Assembly (NCBI RefSeq): GCF_009883795.1 | Contig: NZ_CP033868.1 | Location: 307,501 to 371,500, forward strand | Direction: 5' to 3' | DNA: 64,000 nt | Origin: Coxiella endosymbiont of Amblyomma sculptum | GTDB taxonomy: Bacteria; Pseudomonadota; Gammaproteobacteria; Coxiellales; Coxiellaceae | Part shown: positions 1 through 8,496 of the stretch, one piece after another | Layout of the letters: each line of letters begins with the position of its first letter | Position numbering within the stretch: the stretch's first letter is position 1 | Position numbers and translations under genes: made by a program | The notes under the pieces: model-generated | Database searches by the model: none | Seen by the model: only the letters and a program-made list of their open reading frames with translations | Told to the model about the DNA's origin: nothing

Positions 1-288
<288 letters not shown>

Positions 289-323
289 TGTGCATCCCTA
301 AATGGTTTCAGTCTTTGCTTGTT

Positions 324-341
324 GTCGATCAGAAGATCGAC
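324..341 (+). other. Perfect hairpin in the 23S-5S spacer
   Basis: GTCGATC and GATCGAC form a perfect 7-bp stem around an AGAA tetraloop, about 35 nt after the 23S 3' end. Stems in this spacer usually serve as RNase processing sites during rRNA maturation. That role is inferred from position; only the inverted repeat is seen directly. Confidence 0.5.
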
Positions 342-404
342 GCTTCTCTCGCAAACAGAAGCTCTTCTCTCTCAAAAAAACACATGAGAGCAGCAAGGGC
401 AAAT

Positions 405-432
405 GATAAACTGATGATAAACTTGATAAACT
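405..432 (+). repeat. GATAAACT triple repeat in 23S-5S spacer
   Basis: Three copies of GATAAACT begin at 405, 416 and 425. They are followed by a looser repeat of AGAAGAAT and ACTAGAA up to about 468. The repeats fill much of the 187-nt spacer and no tRNA lies in it. They look like slippage products, in line with other micro-duplications in this window. Confidence 0.7.
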
Positions 433-475
433 GACTAGAAGAATAACTAGAAAAAATTAGAAGAATGGAGGAGCT

Positions 476-591
476 TCCTGGTGGTTATAGCGGGCGGGTC
501 CCACCTGATTCCATTTCGAACTCAGAAGTGAAAACGCTCAGCGCTGATGATAGTGTGATTATTTTCATGCGAAAGTAAGTCGCCGCCAGGT
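476..591 (+). rRNA. rrf: 5S ribosomal RNA
   Basis: A gene of about 116 nt with pairing termini (TCCTGGTGG near the start, CGCCGCCAGG at the end) and the conserved internal segment CCATTTCGAACTCAGAAGTGAAA of bacterial 5S rRNA. It follows 23S in the same transcription unit. No intrinsic terminator hairpin is visible just downstream; instead a 14-bp tandem duplication begins at its last base. Confidence 0.95.
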
Positions 592-618
592 TTCTCCTTC
601 TTCGTTTCTCCTTCTTCT
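591..618 (+). repeat. 14-bp tandem duplication after 5S rRNA
   Basis: TTTCTCCTTCTTCG at 591-604 is repeated as TTTCTCCTTCTTCT at 605-618, immediately after the 5S gene. The remaining spacer to sdaA (about 619-715) is AT-rich with no recognisable gene. Confidence 0.7.
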
Positions 619-715
619 TATATCTCCTTAATAATAATTTATAATAATATAATACATTTTCCCCTACTGTATCTCCTAATCTTCCTCCCCAAGATTTTTT
701 ATCCGTTCGCGCGAT

Positions 716-2209
716 TTAGCACTCGACGATATTAACAGCGATCGCCAATCCCCCTTTGGAAGTTTCTTTATAAATAGAATTCATATTTCGACCAACTTCA
801 CGCATAGTATTGATTGCCATATCCAAAGATATCTTATGTCTACCATCTTCAGAAAGAGCCAATTGAGCCGCATTGAATGCTTTAACAGAACCCATTGCGT
901 TACGTTCAATGCAGGGAATCTGTACCAATCCCCCAACGGGGTCGCACGTCAATCCAAAATTGTGTTCTATCGCTATTTCGGCGGCGTTTTCTATTTGAAG
1001 AACAGTACCACCCATGGCAGCAACTAGACCAGCTGCTGCCATGGAGCACGCCACACCTACTTCTCCTTGGCAACCCATTTCAGCTCCAGAAATAGAAGCG
1101 TTTTGTTTATAGAGTATTCCTATAGCTCCTGCCGTTAGTAGGAAGTTGACAACACCTTTCACAGTAGATTCTTGCAGAAAGTGTTTGTAGTAATTTAAGA
1201 CTGACGGAATAATTCCAGCCGCGCCGTTTGTAGGCGCGGTCACAATTCGGCCTCCGGACGCATTTTCTTCACTAACAGCCATTGCGTAGACATTTAGCCA
1301 ATTTGTAATTTGAGGATGCTGAACTGTAGGCGGACCAAGAGCAAGTAATTTACGGTAGAGAGACGGAGCGCGTCGTCGAACTTGTAAAGGCCCTACGAGA
1401 CAGTTGCCGGATCGGCGACAACCTTTATTGATACAATCTTCCATAATGTCTGCAATACGCAGTAACTCTTTCTCAGCATCTTCTGCTGTGTTTCTATTTA
1501 TTTGCCTTTCGTTAGTTAACATAATATCGGCAATAGAAAGATTTTTTTCTTGAGCAAGAGACACCAATTCGGCAGCGGAGACAAAAGGATAGGGAATTTC
1601 TCTGGAAAGGTTGGAAAGGGATGAAGTTTTTTTCATTTGCATTTTATTCTTGTTCTTGCCACCAACAATGAACCCTCCTCCAATAGAAAAATACAAAGAC
1701 TGTTTAATCAGTGTTTTTTTTACGTCGTAGGCCTTAAATTTCAGTCCATTTGGATGGAAGGTGAGAACTGTTTGGTAGTTAAAAATAATATCTCTTCTCG
1801 GAGAGAAATTGATTGAGTGTTGTTCCAACAGCCTTAATTTTTCTGTGTTCCAAATCGTTTTTATTTGATCATCGATGCTATCGGGATCAATAGTTTCGGG
1901 TTCCCTTCCTATTAACCCCATGATAACAGCTTTGTCTGTACTGTGACCCTTTCCGGTAAAAGCTAAAGATCCATAAAGAGTGATTGTTATTTGACAGATA
2001 CGGGTCAATTCGTTTCGGAGAGTTTGTACAAAATCATTAGCGGCTTTCATAGGACCTACAGTATGCGAACTGGAAGGACCTATACCGATAGAGAAAAGGT
2101 CAAAAACGCTAATTGTCGAAAATCTTTTCTTACTGTCTCTCAAATACATATCTTTCGGTAATTCTTTCTTTGACCGATTCCGCATTCTTATTTGATCGTA
2201 TTTGAGCAT
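716..2209 (-). CDS. sdaA: L-serine dehydratase (iron-sulfur type)
   Basis: Converts L-serine to pyruvate and ammonia in the cytoplasm using a [4Fe-4S] cluster. The substrate-binding motif GPSSSHT is at residues 44-50. Three cysteines, C380, C422 and C433, have the 42- and 11-residue spacings known for the cluster ligands of single-chain bacterial serine dehydratases. The protein is 497 aa against about 455-460 in the family. The excess is mostly N-terminal: homologues begin just before the ISVFDLF segment, so the true start may be Met21 (at 2149). It runs convergent to the rRNA operon and is probably monocistronic. Using serine as carbon source fits an intracellular bacterium that feeds on amino acids. 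Confidence 0.93.
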   Translation of the reverse strand: MLKYDQIRMRNRSKKELPKDMYLRDSKKRFSTISVFDLFSIGIGPSSSHTVGPMKAANDFVQTLRNELTRICQITITLYGSLAFTGKGHSTDKAVIMGLIGREPETIDPDSIDDQIKTIWNTEKLRLLEQHSINFSPRRDIIFNYQTVLTFHPNGLKFKAYDVKKTLIKQSLYFSIGGGFIVGGKNKNKMQMKKTSSLSNLSREIPYPFVSAAELVSLAQEKNLSIADIMLTNERQINRNTAEDAEKELLRIADIMEDCINKGCRRSGNCLVGPLQVRRRAPSLYRKLLALGPPTVQHPQITNWLNVYAMAVSEENASGGRIVTAPTNGAAGIIPSVLNYYKHFLQESTVKGVVNFLLTAGAIGILYKQNASISGAEMGCQGEVGVACSMAAAGLVAAMGGTVLQIENAAEIAIEHNFGLTCDPVGGLVQIPCIERNAMGSVKAFNAAQLALSEDGRHKISLDMAINTMREVGRNMNSIYKETSKGGLAIAVNIVEC

Positions 2210-2313
2210 CTAACGAAAGCAATAAGACACACCCACCGACCGCCCGTATAACTATTGATTGTCGTATACCAAGTCCCGATCCAGAGATTAACATATTTCT
2301 TTAAAATTCGGTA

Positions 2314-2341
2314 TTGTTCTTACCTGTCAATCGGATATAAG
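2314..2341 (+). promoter_or_regulatory. Possible promoter of coaA
   Basis: TTGTTC (2314-2319), a 16-nt spacer and TATAAG (2336-2341) resemble a sigma-70 promoter in the sdaA-coaA divergent spacer. The -10 lies only 15 nt before the coaA ATG, which would leave a very short leader, so the assignment is weak. Confidence 0.3.
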
Positions 2342-2356
2342 ATTTAAGGGGATGCG

Positions 2357-3301
2357 ATGAATGGCAATTATAAGAAATACTTACAGTTCACACGAAAAGA
2401 ATGGTGTTATTTCCTGCAAGAAACTCCGTTTGCCTTTATAGCGGAAGGCAATTTGAAAGAATTGTATGGTCAGACTGAGACGGTGGTTTCATCGGAAGAG
2501 ATTAAAGAGATCTACTTGCCTCTTTCTCGATTGTTAAGCACTTGCGTAACTACGCAACGGACAATTCAATTTCTGAACGATGTCGGCGAATCAAAATCTA
2601 AGGCTCCTTATACCATCGGAATTTCTGGAAGTGTAGTTGTGGGGAAAAGTACAACATCTCGAGTACTAAAAACTTTGTTATCGCGCTATCCAGATCATCC
2701 TAGCGTAGAAATTATAACAACCGACGGTTTCTTGTACCCTAATGCTGAACTCACACGTCAAGGACTTATGAGTAAAAAAGGATTTCCAGAAAGTTACGAT
2801 ATGCTGCATTTTTTGCAAATTCTCAATTCGATTAAGTCAGGAAAACGAAAAGTGCTTATTCCTATTTATTCTCATCTTTACTACGATGTTGTTCCTAATA
2901 AATACGCAATTATCGATCGACCCGATATTATCATCTTCGAAGGATTAAATCTTTTGCAAATTTTTACAAGAAAATCCGATCATTCTTCTGAATGTTTTGT
3001 TTCCGATTTTTTTGATTTTTTTTTGGTCGTGGACGCCAAAATTGAGATCATCAAAAATTGGTATATTGATCGAATTTTAAATTTTTGGCGCGGCCCTTTT
3101 AAATCGCCGAATGCGTATTTTCATTGTTTAACTTCTTACTCCAAAAAAGAGGTAGTGCGATTTGCCGAAAAAATATGGAAAGAAACTAACGAAGCCAATT
3201 TCTTCAAAAATATACTGCCTTTCAAATACCACGCCCAATTAATTCTGGAAAAGACAGATGACCATTCAGTACAGAAAATTTATCTAAAAAATTTACTGTA
3301 A
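2357..3301 (+). CDS. coaA: Pantothenate kinase, type I
   Basis: Phosphorylates pantothenate, the first and usually rate-controlling step of coenzyme A synthesis. Residues 91-99 (GSVVVGKST) form the P-loop and align with the GSVAVGKST of E. coli CoaA. TTDGFLYPN follows at about residues 115-123, with the hinge and acidic residues typical of the type I family. The length of 314 aa matches the E. coli enzyme (316). The start is preceded by an AAGGGG Shine-Dalgarno. It stands alone between the divergent sdaA and the co-directional gltX. With coaD at 43636 it gives two CoA steps in the window; coaBC and coaE are not here. Confidence 0.95.
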   Translation: MNGNYKKYLQFTRKEWCYFLQETPFAFIAEGNLKELYGQTETVVSSEEIKEIYLPLSRLLSTCVTTQRTIQFLNDVGESKSKAPYTIGISGSVVVGKSTTSRVLKTLLSRYPDHPSVEIITTDGFLYPNAELTRQGLMSKKGFPESYDMLHFLQILNSIKSGKRKVLIPIYSHLYYDVVPNKYAIIDRPDIIIFEGLNLLQIFTRKSDHSSECFVSDFFDFFLVVDAKIEIIKNWYIDRILNFWRGPFKSPNAYFHCLTSYSKKEVVRFAEKIWKETNEANFFKNILPFKYHAQLILEKTDDHSVQKIYLKNLL

Positions 3302-3342
3302 AAACTTTTGGATCTGTATCATTTAGCAGAAAAATCTCTGTC

Positions 3343-4788
3343 GTGCTATCCTTCTCTCCTGTGAAAAATTCAGAGAAAACCATACGAACCCGATTCGCCC
3401 CCAGTCCTTCTGGTTATCTCCATATTGGAAACGCGAGGACGGCTTTATTCAATTGGTTGTTTACAAAGCGGAATCGGGGAATTTTTATTCTGCGTATTGA
3501 AGACACCGACGTACAGCGTTCAACAGAAAATTCTGTGGATTCCATTTTAGAAAGTCTGCGGTGGCTAAAAATTAGCTGGGAGCGCGGCCCTTATTTTCAA
3601 TCTCAACGAACAGAACGTTACCGGGAAATTGTTCAATATCTTTTGAAGAAAGAAAAAGCCTACTTATGTTCTTGTTCTAAAGAACGTCTCGCTGAGTTGC
3701 GTATTACGCAACTCAGAAACAAGAAAAAACCGCGGTATGATGGATTCTGTAGGGACAAAGAACACAAATACAACGCAGAAACTCCTTTTGTAGTGCGTTT
3801 TCGAAATCCTAGCGGAGGGTCGACAATTTTTGACGATATAATTCGCGGCGCGATTTCCGTTGCGAATGACGAACTGGACGATCTTGTCATTGTACGTGCC
3901 GACGGTACACCCACGTACAATTTTACCGTTGTGGTGGACGATTGGGATATGAAAATCACCCACGTAATTCGCGGGGACGACCACGCCAACAATACACCTC
4001 GTCAAATCAATATACTAAAAGCATTGGACGCCGATTTGCCTCAATACGCTCATGTTCCCATGATTTTGGATTCTGACAGAAGACGTTTGTCAAAAAGACA
4101 CGGAGCTGTAAGCGTTTTACAATACCGAGATGATGGCTATTTGCCCAACGCACTGGTTAATTATTTGGTAAGGTTGGGGTGGTCATACGGAAACCAAGAA
4201 ATATTTTCGCGGGAAGAAATGATTAATTTATTTGATATCAATGCTGTTAACCGTTCTCCCGCCATATTCAATCCGAAAAAGCTATTATGGATCAATCATT
4301 TTTACTTAAAAAATCAGAGTCCTAGTCTAGTGGAAGATGCGTTTTCCTCAATCTTAACCAAGATGGGTATCAACCACCAAACAGGCCCTGCACTGGAGCA
4401 AATAATCAGTTTGCAATCCGGACGAACTAAAACTTTGAAAGAGATGGCTGAATGCAGCCGGTATTTCTTTGAAGATGGAGAAGTTATCAAAAGTGGGGTA
4501 CAGATAAAGAAAAATTTATGTCCAGATATTGCTAAGCCTTTGCAATTGGTACGAGATCGATTGGCTCATCTGCACGATTGGAAGCAAGATATTATCTTAC
4601 AAACAATTGTTGAAATCGCTAAAATCTGTCACTTGCAAGTAAGTCAACTCAGCCAATCGATTCGTATAGCTGTTACTGGAAATACAGCATCTCCACCAAT
4701 TGAAGCTACATTGTATTTGATAGGTCAAGATTTGGTACTGCGTCGATTGGATCGTGTTGTTGATTTGCTTCAAATTTCTTCTCTTTAG
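3343..4788 (+). CDS. gltX: Glutamyl-tRNA synthetase
   Basis: Charges tRNA-Glu with glutamate; class I aminoacyl-tRNA synthetase. The nucleotide-binding HIGH motif appears as HIGN at residues 27-30 and the KMSKS equivalent as LSKRHG near residue 250. The conserved ARTALFNWLF and RIEDTD segments follow the first motif as expected. Length 481 aa is typical. The annotated start is GTG; another GTG at 3361, just before the conserved block, is equally possible because neither has a strong Shine-Dalgarno. The C-terminal anticodon-binding region is intact. Confidence 0.95.
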   Translation: MLSFSPVKNSEKTIRTRFAPSPSGYLHIGNARTALFNWLFTKRNRGIFILRIEDTDVQRSTENSVDSILESLRWLKISWERGPYFQSQRTERYREIVQYLLKKEKAYLCSCSKERLAELRITQLRNKKKPRYDGFCRDKEHKYNAETPFVVRFRNPSGGSTIFDDIIRGAISVANDELDDLVIVRADGTPTYNFTVVVDDWDMKITHVIRGDDHANNTPRQINILKALDADLPQYAHVPMILDSDRRRLSKRHGAVSVLQYRDDGYLPNALVNYLVRLGWSYGNQEIFSREEMINLFDINAVNRSPAIFNPKKLLWINHFYLKNQSPSLVEDAFSSILTKMGINHQTGPALEQIISLQSGRTKTLKEMAECSRYFFEDGEVIKSGVQIKKNLCPDIAKPLQLVRDRLAHLHDWKQDIILQTIVEIAKICHLQVSQLSQSIRIAVTGNTASPPIEATLYLIGQDLVLRRLDRVVDLLQISSL

Positions 4789-4928
4789 TTTGTAGTTTGT
4801 ATTTTTTCTAAGGATGGAGAAAACGCATGTGTGGTGTAAAGTTTGATCTTGTTGTATTAAAAAGAGTAAACTTACAACCCGATGGCTGTTAGAATCGGAT
4901 TAAGGCGCTGAAGTTTTTGTAGAATTTT

Positions 4929-5001
4929 GCTGGCGTAGCTCAGTTGGGAGAGCAGCTGATTTGTAATCAGCCGGTCGTGGGTTCGAATCCTATCGCCAGC
5001 T
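4929..5001 (+). tRNA. tRNA-Thr (UGU)
   Basis: A 73-nt cloverleaf with a perfect 7-bp acceptor stem (GCTGGCG/CGCCAGC), a D-arm GCTCAGTTGGGAGAGC and an anticodon loop TTTGTAA giving UGU, plus a T-loop TTCGAAT. No CCA is encoded. It corresponds to thrU, first gene of the thrU-tyrU-glyT-thrT array of gammaproteobacteria. Confidence 0.93.
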
Positions 5002-5135
5002 TCTCCAATTGGTGCTTTGTTTTTGTAGATAAAAAATCAGGAAATGCCGTAGAACAGACGATTTACAGCAAAAAGAACCCGTCCCGGAATCTCGGTGATG
5101 GAACGCTAATAAGGAAGGAATGGTGTAACTGTATA

Positions 5136-5894
5136 TTGTGTAGCGAAAAAAAAGACAACCTGTGGGAAACCATATCAACCCCTCCTTTTCCAATAGAAGG
5201 AGAAGCGCACGTTTGGAGAGTATTTTTAGATTGGCCTATTGAAGAAATTAGGAAAGGAATGACCAATTTATCCGAGGAAGAGAAAGCTCGTGCGCGGCGT
5301 CTGGTAAATCATCAACATCGGTATTGCTATATCGCGTCTCATGCGGCGTTACGCGCTATCTTGACTTTGTATCTACCGATTTCTCCTACCCCTTTACGGT
5401 TTCGATGTAACGACTACGGAAAGCCCTATTTACTAAATTATCCTGCTCTATATTTCAATCTTTCGAACTCTCATGAAGTCGCTCTTTACGCAATCACGAC
5501 AAATCGGGAAGTGGGTGTTGATGTTGAATTCATAAGAGACAATATTTACATTGCGGATGTTAGAGAACGTTTTTTTTCTCCTGACGAAGTCGCAATTTGC
5601 GTGAGCAAACTTCCCGAAAAAGACAGTCAATGTTTGAAAAAATTTTACCAAATTTGGACCTTAAAGGAGGCTTACGTCAAAGCTATTGGTCAAGGTTTAT
5701 CGTTTAGTCTCAATCGTTTTACTACAGCATACATCGGTATAAACGCTGGAACATCAAACCGAATGTTGGCTGGACAGTGGACGTTGCGTTCAATACCAAG
5801 TGTATTAGGCTATACATCCGCTTTGGCAACAGAAGGCCCTACCGAAAAAATCCGTTATTTTTCTTGGTTTCCTGCTTCTGCGCAGTCTATTTAG
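5136..5894 (+). CDS. 4'-phosphopantetheinyl transferase, Sfp/AcpT type
   Basis: Transfers the phosphopantetheine arm of CoA to a carrier-protein serine. The two family signatures are present: GVDVE followed by FFSPDE, and WTLKEAYVKAIGQGL (W-x-KE-x3-K), which hold the Mg and CoA ligands. The open frame runs back into the upstream tRNA, where TTG (4944) and GTG (4977) codons lie, but those starts are unlikely. The first start outside the tRNA is TTG at 5136, giving about 252 aa, a usual size. The gene splits the otherwise conserved tRNA array, which suggests insertion or rearrangement. The carrier it serves (AcpP or a specialised one) cannot be told from context. Confidence 0.8.
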   Translation: MCSEKKDNLWETISTPPFPIEGEAHVWRVFLDWPIEEIRKGMTNLSEEEKARARRLVNHQHRYCYIASHAALRAILTLYLPISPTPLRFRCNDYGKPYLLNYPALYFNLSNSHEVALYAITTNREVGVDVEFIRDNIYIADVRERFFSPDEVAICVSKLPEKDSQCLKKFYQIWTLKEAYVKAIGQGLSFSLNRFTTAYIGINAGTSNRMLAGQWTLRSIPSVLGYTSALATEGPTEKIRYFSWFPASAQSI

Positions 5895-5952
5895 GCCAAA
5901 ACAAGTGTAGGCGATATCAAAATCTACAAGTTTTTTTCTGTTTCTCATTGGG

Positions 5953-5981
5953 TTGACATCCGTTGCTTTGTTGCGCACAAT
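5953..5981 (+). promoter_or_regulatory. Stable-RNA-type promoter before the tRNA array
   Basis: A consensus -35 TTGACA (5953-5958), a 17-nt spacer and -10 CACAAT (5976-5981) are followed by a GC-rich discriminator (TTAGCGCGC). Such discriminators are typical of stringently controlled stable-RNA promoters. It would transcribe the tRNA-Ser-like remnant and tRNA-Tyr, -Gly and -Thr. Confidence 0.55.
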
Positions 5982-6061
5982 TAGCGCGCTTTTTTAGTCG
6001 AAGCTGGCGGTTGGCGAATCGCTTGTTTTGCTTAAAACTGTTTTTAGATTTTTTTCCGAGA

Positions 6062-6142
6062 GGAGGTGTGTCCGAGCAAGAACGCCGATTTTCAAAATCG
6101 GGGTTTGGAAAAACCTGGGAAAGAACAAAACGAGTAATAAGA
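6062..6142 (+). pseudogene. Decayed tRNA-Ser-like sequence
   Basis: From 6062 the bases GGAGGTGTGTCCGAGC match the acceptor 5' strand and D-arm of bacterial tRNA-Ser. Next comes a 5-bp anticodon stem CCGAT/ATCGG with loop TTTCAAA, aligned to the CTTGAAA loop of tRNA-Ser(UGA), then a small stem GGTTT/AAACC like a class II variable arm. The D-loop is about 4 nt short, and no T-arm or CACCTCC acceptor partner follows, so it cannot fold into a complete tRNA. The anticodon would read UCA. The 3' limit is approximate. It lies just behind a stable-RNA-type promoter. Confidence 0.45.
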
Positions 6143-6195
6143 AAAGAGGGCGGAAACTGGAAATAGGAACAGTACAAAACGTTTGGATTGGAAGG

Positions 6196-6279
6196 GGAGG
6201 GGTTCCCGAGCGGACAAAGGGATCAGACTGTAAATCTGACGGCTTCTCGCCTTCGTAGGTTCGAATCCTACCCCCTCCA
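6196..6279 (+). tRNA. tRNA-Tyr (GUA)
   Basis: An 84-nt class II tRNA with acceptor stem GGAGGGG/CCCCCTCC, anticodon loop CTGTAAA (GUA), a long variable arm and T-loop TTCGAAT. No CCA is encoded. Corresponds to tyrU in the conserved array. Confidence 0.95.
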
Positions 6280-6364
6280 TATCTGTACTGTAGCGGAAAA
6301 CAGCGGGGACGAATCTTTATAATTTTTTCGACATAACACAAAATCGTTTTTGTCTGTCATACGG

Positions 6365-6435
6365 GCGGGTGTAGTTCAATGGTAGAACTCCAGCCTTCCA
6401 AGCTGATGATGTGGGTTCGATTCCCATCACCCGCT
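6365..6435 (+). tRNA. tRNA-Gly (UCC)
   Basis: A 71-nt tRNA with acceptor stem GCGGGTG/CACCCGC, anticodon loop CTTCCAA (UCC) and T-loop TTCGATT. No CCA is encoded. Corresponds to glyT; the next tRNA begins two bases later. Confidence 0.95.
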
Positions 6436-6437
6436 GT

Positions 6438-6510
6438 GCCCACATAACTCAGATGGTAGAGTACTTCCTTGGTAAGGAAGAAGTCACCGGTTCAAATCCG
6501 GTTGTGGGCT
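6438..6510 (+). tRNA. tRNA-Thr (GGU)
   Basis: A 73-nt tRNA with acceptor stem GCCCACA/TGTGGGC, anticodon loop TTGGTAA (GGU) and T-loop TTCAAAT. No CCA is encoded. Corresponds to thrT, which in relatives is followed directly by tufB; here tufB is missing. Confidence 0.95.
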
Positions 6511-6683
6511 TTAACCAAAGAACTCAATTTAGAGAATAGAGCATGCGAGAATCTGGGGTTGTAAACAGAAACAGGATGAGGAGCAAAGAAAAAGAAAGAA
6601 AATGTATAAGTAGAAAAATCTCGTTTGATCTGGAAATGAGGAAACGGACTGGTTCTGTGCAGCGGTGTGGATCCCGGATCGGG

Positions 6684-6870
6684 GCGTCTCCTAATCGGTC
6701 GGTCTACTCGGGAGATTGTCGATACGGCGAAACGTACGGGCGCGATTTTCGGAGAAGAACACCCCCCCGCGCGGGGGGGTTCCTTCGTCTACAAAGTATT
6801 GAACGCTATGCAGCGTTGATTTCGCCTCATGTGGATAAAAGACGATCGGGGTCAATACAAGAAGTCGACG
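6684..6870 (+). pseudogene. rpsJ: Broken partial copy of rpsJ (S10)
   Basis: Bases 6691-6747 match the intact rpsJ at 23447-23503 with only two differences in 57 bases. Bases 6789-6839 match 23526 onward with a few differences. The 22 rpsJ bases between the blocks are replaced here by 39 bases containing a GC palindrome, and an extra T in the second block shifts the frame to a TGA. The copy lacks the rpsJ 5' end and at least the last third, so it cannot make S10. It sits between tRNA-Thr and tRNA-Trp, where tufB normally lies. Since rpsJ follows tuf in the S10 cluster, exchange between two former tuf copies is a likely origin. The rest of 6511-6929 is unrecognised. Confidence 0.85.
6761..6780. 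repeat. 20-bp perfect GC palindrome inside the rpsJ remnant
   Basis: ACCCCCCC-GCGC-GGGGGGGT is a perfect 20-bp inverted repeat, extended imperfectly by GAAGAA on the left and TTCCTTC on the right. It replaces a stretch of rpsJ in the pseudogene. It contrasts with the AT-rich surroundings and I saw no second copy in the window. Confidence 0.85.
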
Positions 6871-6929
6871 TTGGTATCAGTCAATACGGGGGCGCGTGGT
6901 GCGCACCAATTTTTTACATGGCAAGAATA

Positions 6930-7006
<77 letters not shown>

Positions 7007-7035
7007 ACAAAAGAGGAGATCGGAAAGAATAAAAT

Positions 7036-7401
7036 ATGTGGGGTTGTAAGTCGTGTGTTGATGTTTTGAGATGGATTTCGGTTGTATTGTTGATTGCAAT
7101 AGGGGCAATAGCCGATTATCATTACTGTTGCGCCGTTGCGGCAGTTCGAATTTCTGTAGGTGCTGTTCTTCTCTCTTCAGTACTGGCGATTGGTTCTCGA
7201 ACTCAAAAAGGTCGAGAAGTGTGGAGTTTCGTGAAGAATGCCCGTACAGAATTGCGCAAGGTTATTTGGCCAACCCGACAGGAAACTGTCCGCATCACTT
7301 TAGTGGTTGTAATTTCGGTTTCAATAACCGCTCTTTTGCTATGGGGGCTTGACAATTTGTTCATGTGGATTGTTGCTTGGGTGACCGAGCTAAAGAATTA
7401 A
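7036..7401 (+). CDS. secE: Preprotein translocase subunit SecE
   Basis: Small inner-membrane subunit that clamps SecY in the translocon. The 121-aa protein has two N-terminal hydrophobic segments (about 12-30 and 36-52), then the conserved amphipathic stretch ARTELRKVIWPTRQET and a final membrane helix at about 88-115. This is the three-helix E. coli-type form. It lies between tRNA-Trp and nusG in the standard order. ATG start, with a GGAAAG-type ribosome site upstream. Confidence 0.93.
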   Translation: MWGCKSCVDVLRWISVVLLIAIGAIADYHYCCAVAAVRISVGAVLLSSVLAIGSRTQKGREVWSFVKNARTELRKVIWPTRQETVRITLVVVISVSITALLLWGLDNLFMWIVAWVTELKN

Positions 7402-7438
7402 GTTAAAGAACTAATTGATGCTTTGTTTTTAAGAGTAA

Positions 7439-7993
7439 ATGGAGAAAGGCTATTATATGGACGAAGAGAAAAAACATTGGTATATTCTTCATACGTATTC
7501 AAATCACGAGAATCGTGTCGTTAAGACGCTAAACGAACGTGTTCACAGGGAAGGGTTGGGGGATTTTTTTGGCGAAATTGTTATACCTACCGAAGAAGTA
7601 GTAGAAATGCGAGCGGGGCGTAAGCGTAAAAGCCAACGTAAGTTTTTTCCGGGTTATGTTTTGGTGCAAATGGTAATGAACGATCAAACATTGCTTTTGG
7701 TTCGTAATGTTCCGAAAGTGTTGCGTTTTGTTGGAACTGGACGTCCGGCTCCTGTTAGAAACGAAGAAGTGGAAAAGATTTTGCAGCGTGTTGAAGAGGG
7801 CGAAAACAAACCAAGACCTAAGGTTCTCTTTGAGTCAGGGGAAGTAGTCAGAATTATTGCGGGACCCTTCGCCGACTTTAGTGGCGTCGTAGAAGATGTT
7901 AATTATGAGAAAAGTCGACTTCGGGTTTCAGTAAGTATTTTTGGACGTTCTACTCCGGTGGAATTGGAATTTGGACAAGTAGAAAAAAATTGA
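7439..7993 (+). CDS. nusG: Transcription termination/antitermination protein NusG
   Basis: Binds RNA polymerase, suppresses pausing and couples it to Rho or the ribosome through S10. The NGN domain ([15 protein letters not shown], then [10 protein letters not shown]) and the C-terminal KOW domain ([21 protein letters not shown]) are both complete in 184 aa. A second in-frame ATG at 7457 has the better Shine-Dalgarno (AGAAAGG) and would shorten the protein by six residues. Follows secE as usual. Confidence 0.95.
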   Translation: MEKGYYMDEEKKHWYILHTYSNHENRVVKTLNERVHREGLGDFFGEIVIPTEEVVEMRAGRKRKSQRKFFPGYVLVQMVMNDQTLLLVRNVPKVLRFVGTGRPAPVRNEEVEKILQRVEEGENKPRPKVLFESGEVVRIIAGPFADFSGVVEDVNYEKSRLRVSVSIFGRSTPVELEFGQVEKN

Positions 7994-8046
7994 CGTTCGT
8001 TTAGGTAAAGATTGTTTGATATTCTTATACCAAAGAAAGAGGGGGT

Positions 8047-8484
8047 ATGGTAAAAAAAGTAAGAACTTGTGTTCGTCTGCAGGTGAAAGCAGGGGAGGCC
8101 AATCCGAGTCCTCCGATTGGACCGGCTTTGGGTCAATACGGTCTTAATATTAAGGAGTTTTGTAAATCGTTCAACGAGAAAACTCAAAGTATTGAAAAAG
8201 GTCTTCTTGTTCCGGTAGTTGTTACGGTGTATACCGATCGCGGTTTTTCCTTCGTTGTCAAAACACCTCCCGCTTCGGTTTTGTTAAAGAAATTGGTACT
8301 GAAAGGAAAAAATGGCAGCGCTCGGCCCAACGTGGAGCGAGTGGGGAAGGCGACTCGTGCGCAGTTGGAAGAGATCGCCAAAATGAAAATGCCTGACCTC
8401 ACCGCAGCTGATCTTGATTCGGCTGTACGTACTATTGCTGGAACCGCCTGCAGTATGGGTATTGATGTAGAACTTGAGCCTTGA
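8047..8484 (+). CDS. rplK: 50S ribosomal protein L11
   Basis: Forms the GTPase-associated centre of the large subunit with L10-L12 and is needed for RelA activation. The proline-rich N-terminal motif ([20 protein letters not shown]) and the RNA-binding C-terminal domain ending at GTACSMGI are intact in 145 aa. ATG start with a GAGGGGG ribosome-binding site. First gene of rplKAJL-rpoBC. Confidence 0.97.
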   Translation: MVKKVRTCVRLQVKAGEANPSPPIGPALGQYGLNIKEFCKSFNEKTQSIEKGLLVPVVVTVYTDRGFSFVVKTPPASVLLKKLVLKGKNGSARPNVERVGKATRAQLEEIAKMKMPDLTAADLDSAVRTIAGTACSMGIDVELEP

Positions 8485-8496
8485 GTTAGAAATATA

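Noticed and set aside
4944-5135. Upstream extension of the phosphopantetheinyl transferase into tRNA-Thr
   Set aside because: The upstream TTG and GTG starts are within the tRNA, and the added residues have no family similarity.
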